NCBI GenBank assembly: GCA_016303175.1
Contig: JAEDMF010000009.1
Location: forward strand, 1-20,929
DNA from: Bacteroidales bacterium
GTDB taxonomy: Bacteria; Bacteroidota; Bacteroidia; Bacteroidales; UBA932
Reading direction: 5' to 3'
Length of the DNA: 20,929 nucleotides
Shown: positions 7,385 through 14,930 of the stretch, piece after piece
Position numbering within the stretch: the first letter of the stretch is position 1
How the letters are laid out: each line of letters begins with the position of its first letter
Program-made: the position numbers and the translations under genes
Notes under the pieces: generated by a model
The model's database searches: none
Seen by the model: the letters and a program-made list of their open reading frames with translations, nothing else
What the model was told of the DNA's origin: nothing

Positions 7385-8953
7385 TCAATAACTCAAAGGG
7401 TCGTCAAAACCATTGTTGCCACTGAACTCACCTCCGCCCACATAGGAATCTCCCATATTGAAGGATCCATCCGACAAGTCCTGTGCAGAAGCGGCGGACA
7501 TATTGTTTATGGACGAGGCGGAGCGGCCGCTGGCCTGTTCGTACAAGGCGTCCTCGGCATCCACAAACTTGACCTCGGAACTGCGGAAAGTCAACTCTAT
7601 CTCGCCTATTTCACCGTTTCTGTGCTTGGCAAGAATGAGGAAGGTCTTGCCCACATCCTCCGGATTCTCGGAAAGACCCTGATAATCCAGGCGGTGCAGG
7701 AACATTACAATATCCGCATCTTGCTCAATGGAACCCGACTCGCGCAGGTCACTGAGTTGGGGACGGCTGTTGGAACCTCCCCTCTGGGTCACCTGGCGGG
7801 AAAGCTGAGAGAGAGCAATTATGGGTATATTCAATTCCTTTGCCGTAGCTTTCAATGCCTTGGATATAGCCGCCACTTCCTGTTCCCTCATACCGCGAAG
7901 TTCCTTCGGACCCTGCATCAGCTGGAGGTAATCCACTACTATAAGCTTCACATTGTTCTGAGCCACCAGTCTCTTCGCCTTGCTGCGAAACTCATACACA
8001 GGCAGGGAAGGAGTGGTATCAATGTATATGGGCGCTTCGGACAAGGCCTTGAGCTTAGTTTCCAACTGGGTCCATTCATAAGGCTCCATCTTCCGGGCGC
8101 CTTTTATCTTGTCGGCGGGAAGGCCCGTTTCGCTGATGATAAGACGGTTGGCAAGCTGTATCGCGGGCATCTCCAGAGAGAAAATGGCCACGGGTTGCTT
8201 GTAGTCCACTGCCGCATTGCGGGCTATGTTCATAGCAAAAGCTGTCTTTCCCACTGAAGGACGGGCAGCGAGAATGACCAAATCCGAGGGCTGGAAACCC
8301 ATGGTCTTTCTGTCCAGAGACTTTATGCCCGAAGGCACTCCGCTGAACGCTTCGCCCGACTCCTGCTTGGCCTGCATTGCCTCGATGGCATCATTCACCG
8401 CCGCGCTGATGGTGATGATGTCCGTCCGGTTCTGATCACTTATGGCATCAAAGATGCGGGCCTGGGCATTGACGATGATGTCATCCACATTTGTGGCATT
8501 GTCGAACGCATCAGTAAGATTGGCCGAGGAAGCCTTGATAATCTTCCTCAGAATATGTTTCTCCTTGAGGATTTGGATATGCTGCTCCAGATGGGCGGCC
8601 GCGCCGACAGAGCGGGACAGGTCCACAAGAGTGGCAGGGCCACCCACAGCCTCGAGTTCGCCGGACTTGGTGAGCTGTTCGACCACCGTTACGTAATCCA
8701 CATTCAGGTGGGCCTCGTTAATGACTCGGATTGCCTCGAATATCATCCCGTGCCTCGGATTGTAGAACGAGTCCTTGCTCAGTTCCCCGAGCGCAGTTTC
8801 CACGCAGTCCGAATCCACGAGCATAGCGCCTATCACCGCTTCCTCCGCCACCTGGGAGTGGGGAGGGATGGCGGCCATATCCACAGAAAGCCCATCGGGG
8901 TTGCCCGAAGAGGCTTTCCTGCCGTCAGTTTTGCTGCCGCGAGCAGAAGCCAT
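7385..8953 (-). CDS. dnaB: Replicative DNA helicase DnaB
   Basis: The hexameric 5'-3' helicase that unwinds DNA at the replication fork. The 522-residue product has the N-terminal primase-interaction domain (about residues 28-135: SQVAEEAVIGAML, YNPRHGMIFEAI) and the RecA-like motor. The motor has Walker A AARPSVGKT (229-237, Lys236), SLEMPA (about 259-264), Walker B IVVDYLQL (338-345, Asp341), LSQLSR, and the arginine-finger region SDLRESGSIEQDADIV (401-416). The N-terminal ~25 residues are a polar, low-complexity extension. The C-terminal tail after about residue 470 is Ser/Gly/Asn-rich and ends in DDPLSY. It is slightly longer than E. coli DnaB (471 residues). It lies 15 bases after the zinc-ribbon gene. 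Confidence 0.97.
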   Translation of the reverse strand: MASARGSKTDGRKASSGNPDGLSVDMAAIPPHSQVAEEAVIGAMLVDSDCVETALGELSKDSFYNPRHGMIFEAIRVINEAHLNVDYVTVVEQLTKSGELEAVGGPATLVDLSRSVGAAAHLEQHIQILKEKHILRKIIKASSANLTDAFDNATNVDDIIVNAQARIFDAISDQNRTDIITISAAVNDAIEAMQAKQESGEAFSGVPSGIKSLDRKTMGFQPSDLVILAARPSVGKTAFAMNIARNAAVDYKQPVAIFSLEMPAIQLANRLIISETGLPADKIKGARKMEPYEWTQLETKLKALSEAPIYIDTTPSLPVYEFRSKAKRLVAQNNVKLIVVDYLQLMQGPKELRGMREQEVAAISKALKATAKELNIPIIALSQLSRQVTQRGGSNSRPQLSDLRESGSIEQDADIVMFLHRLDYQGLSENPEDVGKTFLILAKHRNGEIGEIELTFRSSEVKFVDAEDALYEQASGRSASSINNMSAASAQDLSDGSFNMGDSYVGGGEFSGNNGFDDPLSY

Positions 8954-8968
8954 AAGCCGACAGCGTGT

Positions 8969-9799
8969 TTAGTTCTCCGATTTTGCGTCTACAAGGATGC
9001 GGCCGCAGTACTCGCAGATGATGAGTTTCTTACCGGTCTGAACATCGATGAGCCTCTGGGGAGGTATTTTCGAATAACAACCGCCGCAGCTGGCCTCGGA
9101 ACGCTTGTCGTCCACATAATAAGCAGCCGCGATGGCGATATGGTTGCGCACGCTCTTGCGGATGCGCTCGTAAGCGCTCATTGTGCGGGCATCGACCAAA
9201 GATGCATACTCCTTGCGGCTCTCCAAAAGCTTTTCTTCCTGCTTTGCAGTGGATGTGGCGATGGTGGAGAGTTCTTCCTTCTTGGCAACGAGGTCTTCAT
9301 TGCGCACCTCAATGCGCTGGCCTATAGAGTCCAGGTCCTGTTTGAGCGCTTCAATGGCCTGCTCTGTTTCGCCTATCCTCTTGAGAGCCACCTGGCCGAG
9401 AAGATCCTGATTCTCGATTTCCTTCTGGAGGGAATCGAACTGGCGGGAGTTCTCCACGCCGCTCTCCATTTGAGCCTCATACTTGGCCTTCATGTCCTGA
9501 GTCTGGGCATACTGCTGCTTGAGTTCAGCCACCTTTTTCTCATTGTCCATTATTTCCTGAGCCACATTGGCCGCCTTGCCGTTGAGCTCGGCTATCTTGG
9601 CCTCGAGGGCTGTCACCTCTGCGGGCAGTTCACCGCGGAGCTGATAGATTTTTTCCAGTTCAGTATCAACCAGCTGCAGGCTGTACAGCGTCTGCAGTTT
9701 TTCCTTGATGTCGCCACCCTCGGCGAAGGATTTGCGAATGGAAACAAAGGTCTCCCTTGAGTCTCCGGGAGTCTGGACTGTTGTTGCTTTCTTTGCCAT
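8969..9799 (-). CDS. Coiled-coil C4-type zinc-ribbon protein (DUF164/CT398 family)
   Basis: A 276-residue protein. Residues about 35-205 are a long, charged heptad-like helix pair (many E, K, Q and A; few Pro), followed by a C-terminal zinc ribbon with C238-x2-C241 and C262-x2-C265 (ASCGGCYSKIPP and IICEYCGRIL). This architecture is that of the DUF164/CT398 family (pfam zf-RING_7 type), found across bacteria; related structures suggest binding to nucleic acid or protein partners, but the role is unsettled. The first ~30 residues are a polar extension. It is the first gene after the promoter-like site at 9848-9855 and leads the run into dnaB and the Rnf genes. No signal peptide is present, so it is cytoplasmic. 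Confidence 0.88.
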   Translation of the reverse strand: MAKKATTVQTPGDSRETFVSIRKSFAEGGDIKEKLQTLYSLQLVDTELEKIYQLRGELPAEVTALEAKIAELNGKAANVAQEIMDNEKKVAELKQQYAQTQDMKAKYEAQMESGVENSRQFDSLQKEIENQDLLGQVALKRIGETEQAIEALKQDLDSIGQRIEVRNEDLVAKKEELSTIATSTAKQEEKLLESRKEYASLVDARTMSAYERIRKSVRNHIAIAAAYYVDDKRSEASCGGCYSKIPPQRLIDVQTGKKLIICEYCGRILVDAKSEN

Positions 9800-9847
9800 A
9801 TTTTTCTTTTGAATTTACGTTTTTTCTTATGGGGTCATACAGACTTG

Positions 9848-9855
9848 CAAAGATA
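9848..9855 (-). promoter_or_regulatory. Probable -7 element for the zinc-ribbon/dnaB/rnf operon
   Basis: On the minus strand the bases read TATCTTTG, a match to the Bacteroidota -7 consensus TAnnTTTG. It lies in a 118-base AT-rich gap, about 48 bases ahead of the ATG at 9799. No clear TTG -33 element is visible upstream. It is the only such element I saw ahead of the long minus-strand gene run. Confidence 0.6.
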
Positions 9856-9871
9856 AGCAAATAATCGGATT

Positions 9872-9904
9872 TTTTGTAATTTAAGTTCCGGAGTTTTGTA
9901 ATTT
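9872..9904. repeat. 11-base direct repeat with 22-base spacing upstream of the dnaB/rnf promoter
   Basis: TTTTGTAATTT occurs at 9872-9882 and again, identical, at 9894-9904. The start-to-start distance is 22 bases, about two helical turns. On the minus strand the copies lie 17-49 bases upstream of the -7 element, where an activator or repressor could bind, and directly behind the stop codon of the MerR-type gene. A regulatory role is inference. Confidence 0.5.
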
Positions 9905-9917
9905 TGAAGATTACTTA

Positions 9918-10235
9918 TTACAACGAATCACAGATTTGCTGGAGGGAGGAGCGTAACTTCAAAAGAATTTCCCTTACCCGAAGGGTATTATCGGAACCAT
10001 CCTCTTTTGCCGATAATTTTTTGGAAACGGCCTCGAGGCTCAAACCACATTCCCTGACAAGGCGTTTTATCTCCCTCAAGGTCTCTATGTCGGAGGGGGC
10101 ATAGCGGCGGTTGTTGTGACCATTGCGCCCAAGCTTCAGATGCTTGGCGAAGCAGTTTGACCAGAAGCGTACAGTCGTAACTTTTTCATCCAGCAGTTCG
10201 GCTGTTTCGGAGATGGTGTAGAATAATTTTGCCAT
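9918..10235 (-). CDS. MerR family transcriptional regulator (small, DNA-binding domain only)
   Basis: A 105-residue DNA-binding protein. FYTISETAELLDEKVTTVRFW (about residues 5-25) is the MerR winged-helix N-terminus, with the helix-turn-helix and the conserved RFW; NNRRYAPSDIETL follows (RRY wing motif) and then LVRECGLSLEAVSKKL. No sensor domain or metal-binding cysteine pair follows, so it cannot be assigned to metals or drugs. It belongs to the short MerR group common beside M23 peptidases and alaS in Bacteroidota. It starts 43 bases after the second M23 gene, probably in the same transcript. The 22-base-spaced repeats just beyond its stop are candidate targets, which is untested. Confidence 0.9.
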   Translation of the reverse strand: MAKLFYTISETAELLDEKVTTVRFWSNCFAKHLKLGRNGHNNRRYAPSDIETLREIKRLVRECGLSLEAVSKKLSAKEDGSDNTLRVREILLKLRSSLQQICDSL

Positions 10236-10278
10236 AATTTGGAGGGGAACTTTTCGGGGTGAGCGTGGAACAGAACGG

Positions 10279-11211
10279 CTAATCCATTGACTGTCCGGAA
10301 GAAAGACTCATGATTTGCATTTTGATGTATTCCTGAGGCCCTATGCTGCCAAAGAGGTAGTGGACAGGGTCCAGGGCAAGGGTGTCACGATGCAACTCGT
10401 AATGCAGATGGGTGGCGAAGGAACGCCCGCTATCCCCGACATACCCGACAAGGGTTCCGGCCTTGATGTAGCGGCCTTTTTTGACCACAGCTTCAGACAG
10501 ATGGGCATAGCGTGTCTTATAGCCTCCCGAGTGGGTGATTTCCACCATATTCCCCTTGCCTCCTCTCGAGGTTTTCACCTCTGTCACATAACCGGAAGCC
10601 GTGGCATAGACAGGAGTCCCGGAGGGGGCTATGATATCCAGACCTTCGTGCCTCACCCGCAACTTATAGAAAGGGTTCATCACCTTCCCGACGGAAGCAC
10701 CTATGTTGGTGTGCGTCAAGCCTTTGACCGGAGTCACAAGGGGCGGACGTGAGGACTTGCGCGAGGCTAGTGTATCGAAAATGGCGCGCCAGACGAGTTC
10801 AACGGAATCCGACCTTGCGACAAGGCCGGCAGAATGCTCGGAAGTACGTCTGGCAAGTACGTCGTCACCCACGTCCGCATTACCCAGAAGAGGGTTTTCA
10901 AGCATGCTTGTCACCATGGGAGCGTCAGATTTGAACACCTGCTTGTAGATATTCTCGTCGCGTCCCTTGAGGAAATGCATTTCATCCGAAAGAAGGTCCA
11001 CCTTTGCCTGTACCTGGGGGATGGCCTCACGCAACAATTTGTTTTCCTGTTCGAGACGCTTCTGCTCGTCAGTCAAAAATACCGAAGACCACAGTATGTA
11101 ATACAGCAGGGCCAAGGCTATGCTCAGGACGAAGCCCCCGGAGAACCGCAGAGCAATCCTCCGGCACTTGAGGCCAAAAGAACGGATCTTATCTAATCTT
11201 TCCTTTTTCAT
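10279..11211 (-). CDS. M23 family metallopeptidase, membrane-anchored (second of a tandem pair)
   Basis: A 310-residue probable peptidoglycan endopeptidase. Basic N-terminus, one membrane helix (about residues 23-46), then a short helical stalk (about 48-85, DEQKRLEQENKLL). The C-terminal LytM/M23 domain (about 160-285) has all zinc and catalytic residues: H188 and D192 (RHEGLD), H237 (TRYAHL), H268 and H270 (THLHYE). The active domain is therefore periplasmic and tethered, and should cleave peptide cross-links in the cell wall. A motif after the stalk, GRDENIYKQVF (about 83-93), is shared with its neighbour (RDEDIYRSIF). Its ATG overlaps the neighbour's TGA (ATGA at 11208-11211), so translation is coupled. 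Confidence 0.93.
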   Translation of the reverse strand: MKKERLDKIRSFGLKCRRIALRFSGGFVLSIALALLYYILWSSVFLTDEQKRLEQENKLLREAIPQVQAKVDLLSDEMHFLKGRDENIYKQVFKSDAPMVTSMLENPLLGNADVGDDVLARRTSEHSAGLVARSDSVELVWRAIFDTLASRKSSRPPLVTPVKGLTHTNIGASVGKVMNPFYKLRVRHEGLDIIAPSGTPVYATASGYVTEVKTSRGGKGNMVEITHSGGYKTRYAHLSEAVVKKGRYIKAGTLVGYVGDSGRSFATHLHYELHRDTLALDPVHYLFGSIGPQEYIKMQIMSLSSGQSMD

Positions 11212-12188
11212 CTGCGCTTCCTCTTGGATTTCAATGCCTTGCGATGAATGGGCAACACGTAGTCATTGGCCCCCTCCGCCGACACTTTGCCCACAATATC
11301 CTTGTATTGTTCGAGGGAAATGTCCCTGTCGAAGTAATTGTAGGGATTGACGTTCTTACCCTTATAGATAACCTCGTAATGAAGGTGGGAACCAGACGAC
11401 AGCCCGGTATTGCCCACGGAGGCTATAAGTTCTCCTCTTTTGACCTGCATTCCAGGGGCCACGTAAATCTTGTTCAAATGGGCATAGCGGGTCTTGTAGC
11501 CGAAGCCGTGGTTGATGACAACCTGACGTCCGTAACCCCGCACCTCCACCTTGACTTCTTCCACGACGCCGTCTCCCGTGGCATATACTCCATTGCCCTT
11601 GGGCAGGGCGAAATCTATTCCGGTATGCATCCTGCGCCGCTTGAGCAGAGGATGATAACGATAGCCGTAAGGACTGCTTATGCGGAAAACCGACCTGTCA
11701 GGAAGTATGGGATAGATGGCGGGAATGCAGGAGGACATATTGTCGGCGTGGGAGAGCATCAACTCTATCTCATCGTAGGAGCGGCTCTGGACATAGGCCT
11801 TGTATATCAGTCCGTCAGCCCTGGCGAACAAATCCCTCGCCCCGCCGCTGCGGTCGGCCTCATCCAGATATTCGTAGTCTTCCTTTACGGAAAAGGCGGC
11901 ATTCCTTTTGGCTTCGGGGATGGATGAAAGTCCGAAAATCGAACGGTAAATATCCTCGTCCCTCAGAGACATCGCCGCCAAATCGGCTTCATAGATATCC
12001 AACTCGCGGTTGAGCAGGCTTGAGCGGGTCTTCAGGGCAGCATTCTCCCTCCGCAGAGTAAGCGTGCGAGGCAAGTCCAATTTGAAGACATACACGTACA
12101 GATGGAGGTACAGTGCAAAAAGAGCCACGCTCCCGACAAAAAGCGCGAGCGAACGGCGGAACTTTGCACTTCTCCAGATAAATGACAT
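11208..12188 (-). CDS. M23 family metallopeptidase, membrane-anchored (first of a tandem pair)
   Basis: A 326-residue paralogue of the next gene. Basic N-terminus, one membrane helix (about residues 14-35), a helical stalk with RDEDIYRSIF (about 76-86), and a C-terminal LytM/M23 domain with H188 and D192 (HTGID), H237 (TRYAHL), H268 and H270 (SHLHYE). These positions are identical to those in the downstream paralogue. A very basic tail (KSKRKRR) ends the protein. I chose ATG 12188; the frame can be read from a TTG at 12194, which adds only two residues. Peptidoglycan endopeptidase function is from the family. It is divergent from alaS. Confidence 0.93.
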   Translation of the reverse strand: MSFIWRSAKFRRSLALFVGSVALFALYLHLYVYVFKLDLPRTLTLRRENAALKTRSSLLNRELDIYEADLAAMSLRDEDIYRSIFGLSSIPEAKRNAAFSVKEDYEYLDEADRSGGARDLFARADGLIYKAYVQSRSYDEIELMLSHADNMSSCIPAIYPILPDRSVFRISSPYGYRYHPLLKRRRMHTGIDFALPKGNGVYATGDGVVEEVKVEVRGYGRQVVINHGFGYKTRYAHLNKIYVAPGMQVKRGELIASVGNTGLSSGSHLHYEVIYKGKNVNPYNYFDRDISLEQYKDIVGKVSAEGANDYVLPIHRKALKSKRKRR

Positions 12189-12221
12189 ACTCAAGTTTCG
12201 CGGCGGAACATAAATGACATA
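12178..12221. repeat. 12-base direct repeat duplicating the start-codon region
   Basis: ATAAATGACATA occurs at 12178-12189 and 12210-12221, 32 bases apart. On the minus strand each copy reads TATGTCATTTAT and contains ATG TCA TTT: one is the true start of the M23 gene, the other starts a nine-codon frame just upstream. Confidence 0.6.
12191..12220 (-). CDS. Possible nine-codon upstream reading frame (leader peptide)
   Basis: ATG at 12220 opens the frame MSFMFRRET and stops at TGA 12193-12191, two bases before the ATG of the M23 gene. Its start lies about 9 bases beyond the -7 element at 12229-12236, so a transcript from that promoter would begin almost at this ATG. Whether it is translated is unknown; it could be chance, or could tune translation of the peptidase operon. 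Confidence 0.3.
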   Translation of the reverse strand: MSFMFRRET

Positions 12222-12228
12222 TCGGGGG

Positions 12229-12236
12229 CAAAGTTA
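12229..12236 (-). promoter_or_regulatory. Probable -7 element for the M23/M23/merR operon
   Basis: The minus strand reads TAACTTTG, matching TAnnTTTG. It lies in the 113-base gap shared with alaS, about 41 bases ahead of the M23 start codon. No TTG -33 element is evident at the usual distance. Confidence 0.5.
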
Positions 12237-12259
12237 CTGAATATTTGCGGAATTTTGTG

Positions 12260-12267
12260 TACTTTTG
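12260..12267 (+). promoter_or_regulatory. Probable -7 element for alaS
   Basis: TACTTTTG matches the Bacteroidota TAnnTTTG consensus, 34 bases before the alaS ATG. The predicted short leader contains a tiny GCCC-AAA-GGGC hairpin (12279-12289) of doubtful meaning. The element lies back to back with the minus-strand one at 12229-12236. Confidence 0.55.
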
Positions 12268-12301
12268 CAAGTTTAACAGCCCAAAGGGCCCGAATACAGT
12301 T

Positions 12302-14914
12302 ATGACATCTAAAGAAATACGACGCGCTTTTCTGGATTTTTTCGCTTCTAAAAACCACACTATTGTGCCTTCGGCACCTATGGTTGTAAAGAATGACCCC
12401 ACTTTGATGTTCACAAATGCGGGTATGAACCAGTTCAAGGACTGGTTCCTCGGCAACAGCCTTCCCAAGTACAAAAGAGCCACCGACACCCAGAAATGTC
12501 TCAGGGTAAGCGGCAAGCACAACGACCTCGAAGAGGTAGGGCACGACTCCTACCACCACACTATGTTCGAAATGCTCGGCAACTGGAGTTTCGGAGATTA
12601 TTTCAAGACCGAAGCCATAGACTGGGCGTGGGAACTTCTCACGGAAGTTTATAAACTGGACGTGAACCGCCTTTACGTGACCGTATTCGAGGGCAGTGAG
12701 GAAGACGGGACCACCTTCGACCAGGAGGCTTTCGATGCCTGGAGCAAGCATCTTCCCAAGGAGCGCATACTCAAAGGAAACAAACATGACAATTTCTGGG
12801 AAATGGGCGACACCGGTCCCTGCGGTCCCTGCTCAGAAATTCACATCGACCTGCGTCCCGACGACCAGAGAGCGGAGGTTGACGGAGTGACTCTCGTGAA
12901 TCAGGGGCACCACCTTGTGATTGAGATATGGAACCTCGTATTCATGCAGTACAACCGCAAGGCCGACGGAACTCTGGAAAGCCTGCCTGCAAAGAACGTG
13001 GATACCGGAATGGGCTTCGAAAGGCTTTGTATGGCTCTCCAGGGCAAGCAGAGCAACTATGATACCGACGTATTCACAGGAATGATTGCAAGAATCGAGG
13101 AGCTCAGCGGCCACAAATACTCTGAGGGTGGCGACGTGGCTGTCGCAATGAGGGTGATAGCCGACCATATCCGCGCCATCAGTTTCTCCATTGCGGACGG
13201 TCAACTTCCGTCAAACAACAAGGCCGGCTATGTAATCCGTCGCATTCTTCGCAGGGCCGTACGCTACGGCTACACCTTCCTGGGACTCCAGGACCCCTTC
13301 CTTTGCCGCCTCACAGACCAGCTGGTGGACGACATGGGCGAATTCTTCCCCGAACTTATAGCGCAGAAGAACCTGATAGAGAACACCATACGTGCAGAGG
13401 AGCTCGCCTTCTTCAAAACACTTGACAAGGGCATATCCCTGCTGAACGAGCATATGAAAACCGCTTCGGACAAAAAGGTGATTTCCGGCGAAGATGCCTT
13501 CAGATTGTATGATACCTACGGCTTCCCCATAGACCTTACCCAACTCATCGCCGCTGAAAACGGATTCAGCGTGGATTTGGAAGTATTCGAGAAGGAACTG
13601 GGCAAGCAGAAGGACCGCGCCCGCGCCGCCACATCCAACGAGTTCGGCGACTGGGTGGAGATTCATCCCTGCACTGACATTCAGTTCCTCGGCTACAGTC
13701 TCTCGAGCGTGGACGATGCCCTGCTGTGCCGCCACCGCATTGTAAAAACCGGAGGCAAGGAGAGCATCCAGGCGGTGTTCGACCGTACTCCCTTCTATGG
13801 TGAAATGGGCGGTGAGGTCGGCGACACCGGCTACATCGAATCCTGCACCGGAGAAAGAATCAAGGTTCTCAATACCATAAAAGAAAACGGTCTGACCGTA
13901 CACATACTTGAGAAGGTGCCCGAGAACACGGACGGCAACTTCCGCCTCGTGGTGGAGGAAAGCCGCCGCAACAACATCGCAGCCAACCACAGCGCAACCC
14001 ACCTGCTCCACCTCGCCCTGCGCACCATACTGGGTCCTCACGTAGAGCAGAAGGGCTCCTATGTCTGCGACAAATATCTCCGCTTTGACTTCTCGCATTT
14101 TGAGAAAGTGTCACCCGAACAACTCCGCCAGGTGGAGAATATGGTGAACTCCCTCATCCGCGAGGATTATCCCCTTCAGGAGAAACTTGACGCCACTATG
14201 GAGGAAGCCAAGGGAATGGGTGCCATGGCCCTGTTCGGCGAAAAGTACGGAGACAAGGTAAGAGTGGTCAAATTCGGAGACAGCGTGGAACTGTGCGGCG
14301 GCATACATTGCCATGCAACGGGGCACATAGGTCTGTTCAAGATAATGTCCGAGAGCGCGGTTTCTGCCGGAATACGCCGCATCGAGGCCTGCACAGGTCC
14401 GGAAGCGGAGGCCTATGTCGAGAGCATTGAGGACAAGTTGCACCAGATAAAGGAGCTGCTCGGCGGGGCCCAGGACATCAAGCTTGCCCTGGAGAAGGCC
14501 CTCAACGAGAATGCTGCAATGAAGAAGGAAATGGAGGTTGTAGCAAAGGAACGCGCCTGCGCATTGAAGAACAGCCTGGCCGCATCTGCAACTCTTGAAG
14601 GTAGCCACAAGCTTATCGTCGCTCCTGCAACCAACCCAGCACTGCTCCGCGAAGCTGCCCTGCAGCTGCTCAAGGAGGCCGAAAACACAGTGATGGTGGC
14701 CGCCTATGTATGGGAGGGCAAACCCCAGCTCACCCTGATGTACTCGGCCGATCTGGTTGCAGCAGGAAAGAATGCCGGCAAGGACATCCGTGAAGCCGCC
14801 AAGTTCATTATGGGCGGCGGAGGAGGACAGCCTACCCTCGCTTCGGCCGGCGGAAAGAACGCAGACGGGATAGAGCAGGCCCTCTGTACCCTCAAGCAGC
14901 TCGCCAATAACTGA
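12302..14914 (+). CDS. alaS: Alanyl-tRNA synthetase AlaRS
   Basis: Charges tRNA-Ala with alanine. The 870-residue length is normal. In order: class II aminoacylation domain with NAGMNQFKDWFLG, the HNDLEEVG...HHTMFEMLG block and GDTGPCGPCSEIH; tRNA-recognition region; editing domain with HxxxH (H563, H567 in NHSATHLLH) and CxxxH (C665, H669 in CGGIH), the zinc ligands that clear mischarged Ser or Gly; and the C-Ala domain ending in a glycine run (FIMGGGGGQP). ATG 12302 gives the standard MTSKEIRRAFLDFF start; 19 extra in-frame codons upstream would overlap the promoter. It diverges from the M23 operon and is followed 16 bases later by the permease-Fmt gene. Confidence 0.98.
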   Translation: MTSKEIRRAFLDFFASKNHTIVPSAPMVVKNDPTLMFTNAGMNQFKDWFLGNSLPKYKRATDTQKCLRVSGKHNDLEEVGHDSYHHTMFEMLGNWSFGDYFKTEAIDWAWELLTEVYKLDVNRLYVTVFEGSEEDGTTFDQEAFDAWSKHLPKERILKGNKHDNFWEMGDTGPCGPCSEIHIDLRPDDQRAEVDGVTLVNQGHHLVIEIWNLVFMQYNRKADGTLESLPAKNVDTGMGFERLCMALQGKQSNYDTDVFTGMIARIEELSGHKYSEGGDVAVAMRVIADHIRAISFSIADGQLPSNNKAGYVIRRILRRAVRYGYTFLGLQDPFLCRLTDQLVDDMGEFFPELIAQKNLIENTIRAEELAFFKTLDKGISLLNEHMKTASDKKVISGEDAFRLYDTYGFPIDLTQLIAAENGFSVDLEVFEKELGKQKDRARAATSNEFGDWVEIHPCTDIQFLGYSLSSVDDALLCRHRIVKTGGKESIQAVFDRTPFYGEMGGEVGDTGYIESCTGERIKVLNTIKENGLTVHILEKVPENTDGNFRLVVEESRRNNIAANHSATHLLHLALRTILGPHVEQKGSYVCDKYLRFDFSHFEKVSPEQLRQVENMVNSLIREDYPLQEKLDATMEEAKGMGAMALFGEKYGDKVRVVKFGDSVELCGGIHCHATGHIGLFKIMSESAVSAGIRRIEACTGPEAEAYVESIEDKLHQIKELLGGAQDIKLALEKALNENAAMKKEMEVVAKERACALKNSLAASATLEGSHKLIVAPATNPALLREAALQLLKEAENTVMVAAYVWEGKPQLTLMYSADLVAAGKNAGKDIREAAKFIMGGGGGQPTLASAGGKNADGIEQALCTLKQLANN

Positions 14915-14930
14915 GAACAGCCCGACCGCA

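Noticed and set aside
8555..9760. A 401-codon plus-strand open frame antisense to dnaB and the zinc-ribbon gene
   Set aside because: It crosses two well-identified genes on the other strand and shows no recognisable domain; long antisense frames are expected from the codon bias here.
12279..12289. GCCC-AAA-GGGC hairpin in the alaS leader as a T-box or other riboswitch
   Set aside because: The leader from the -7 element to the ATG is only about 34 bases, too short for a T-box, and the stem is 4 bases.
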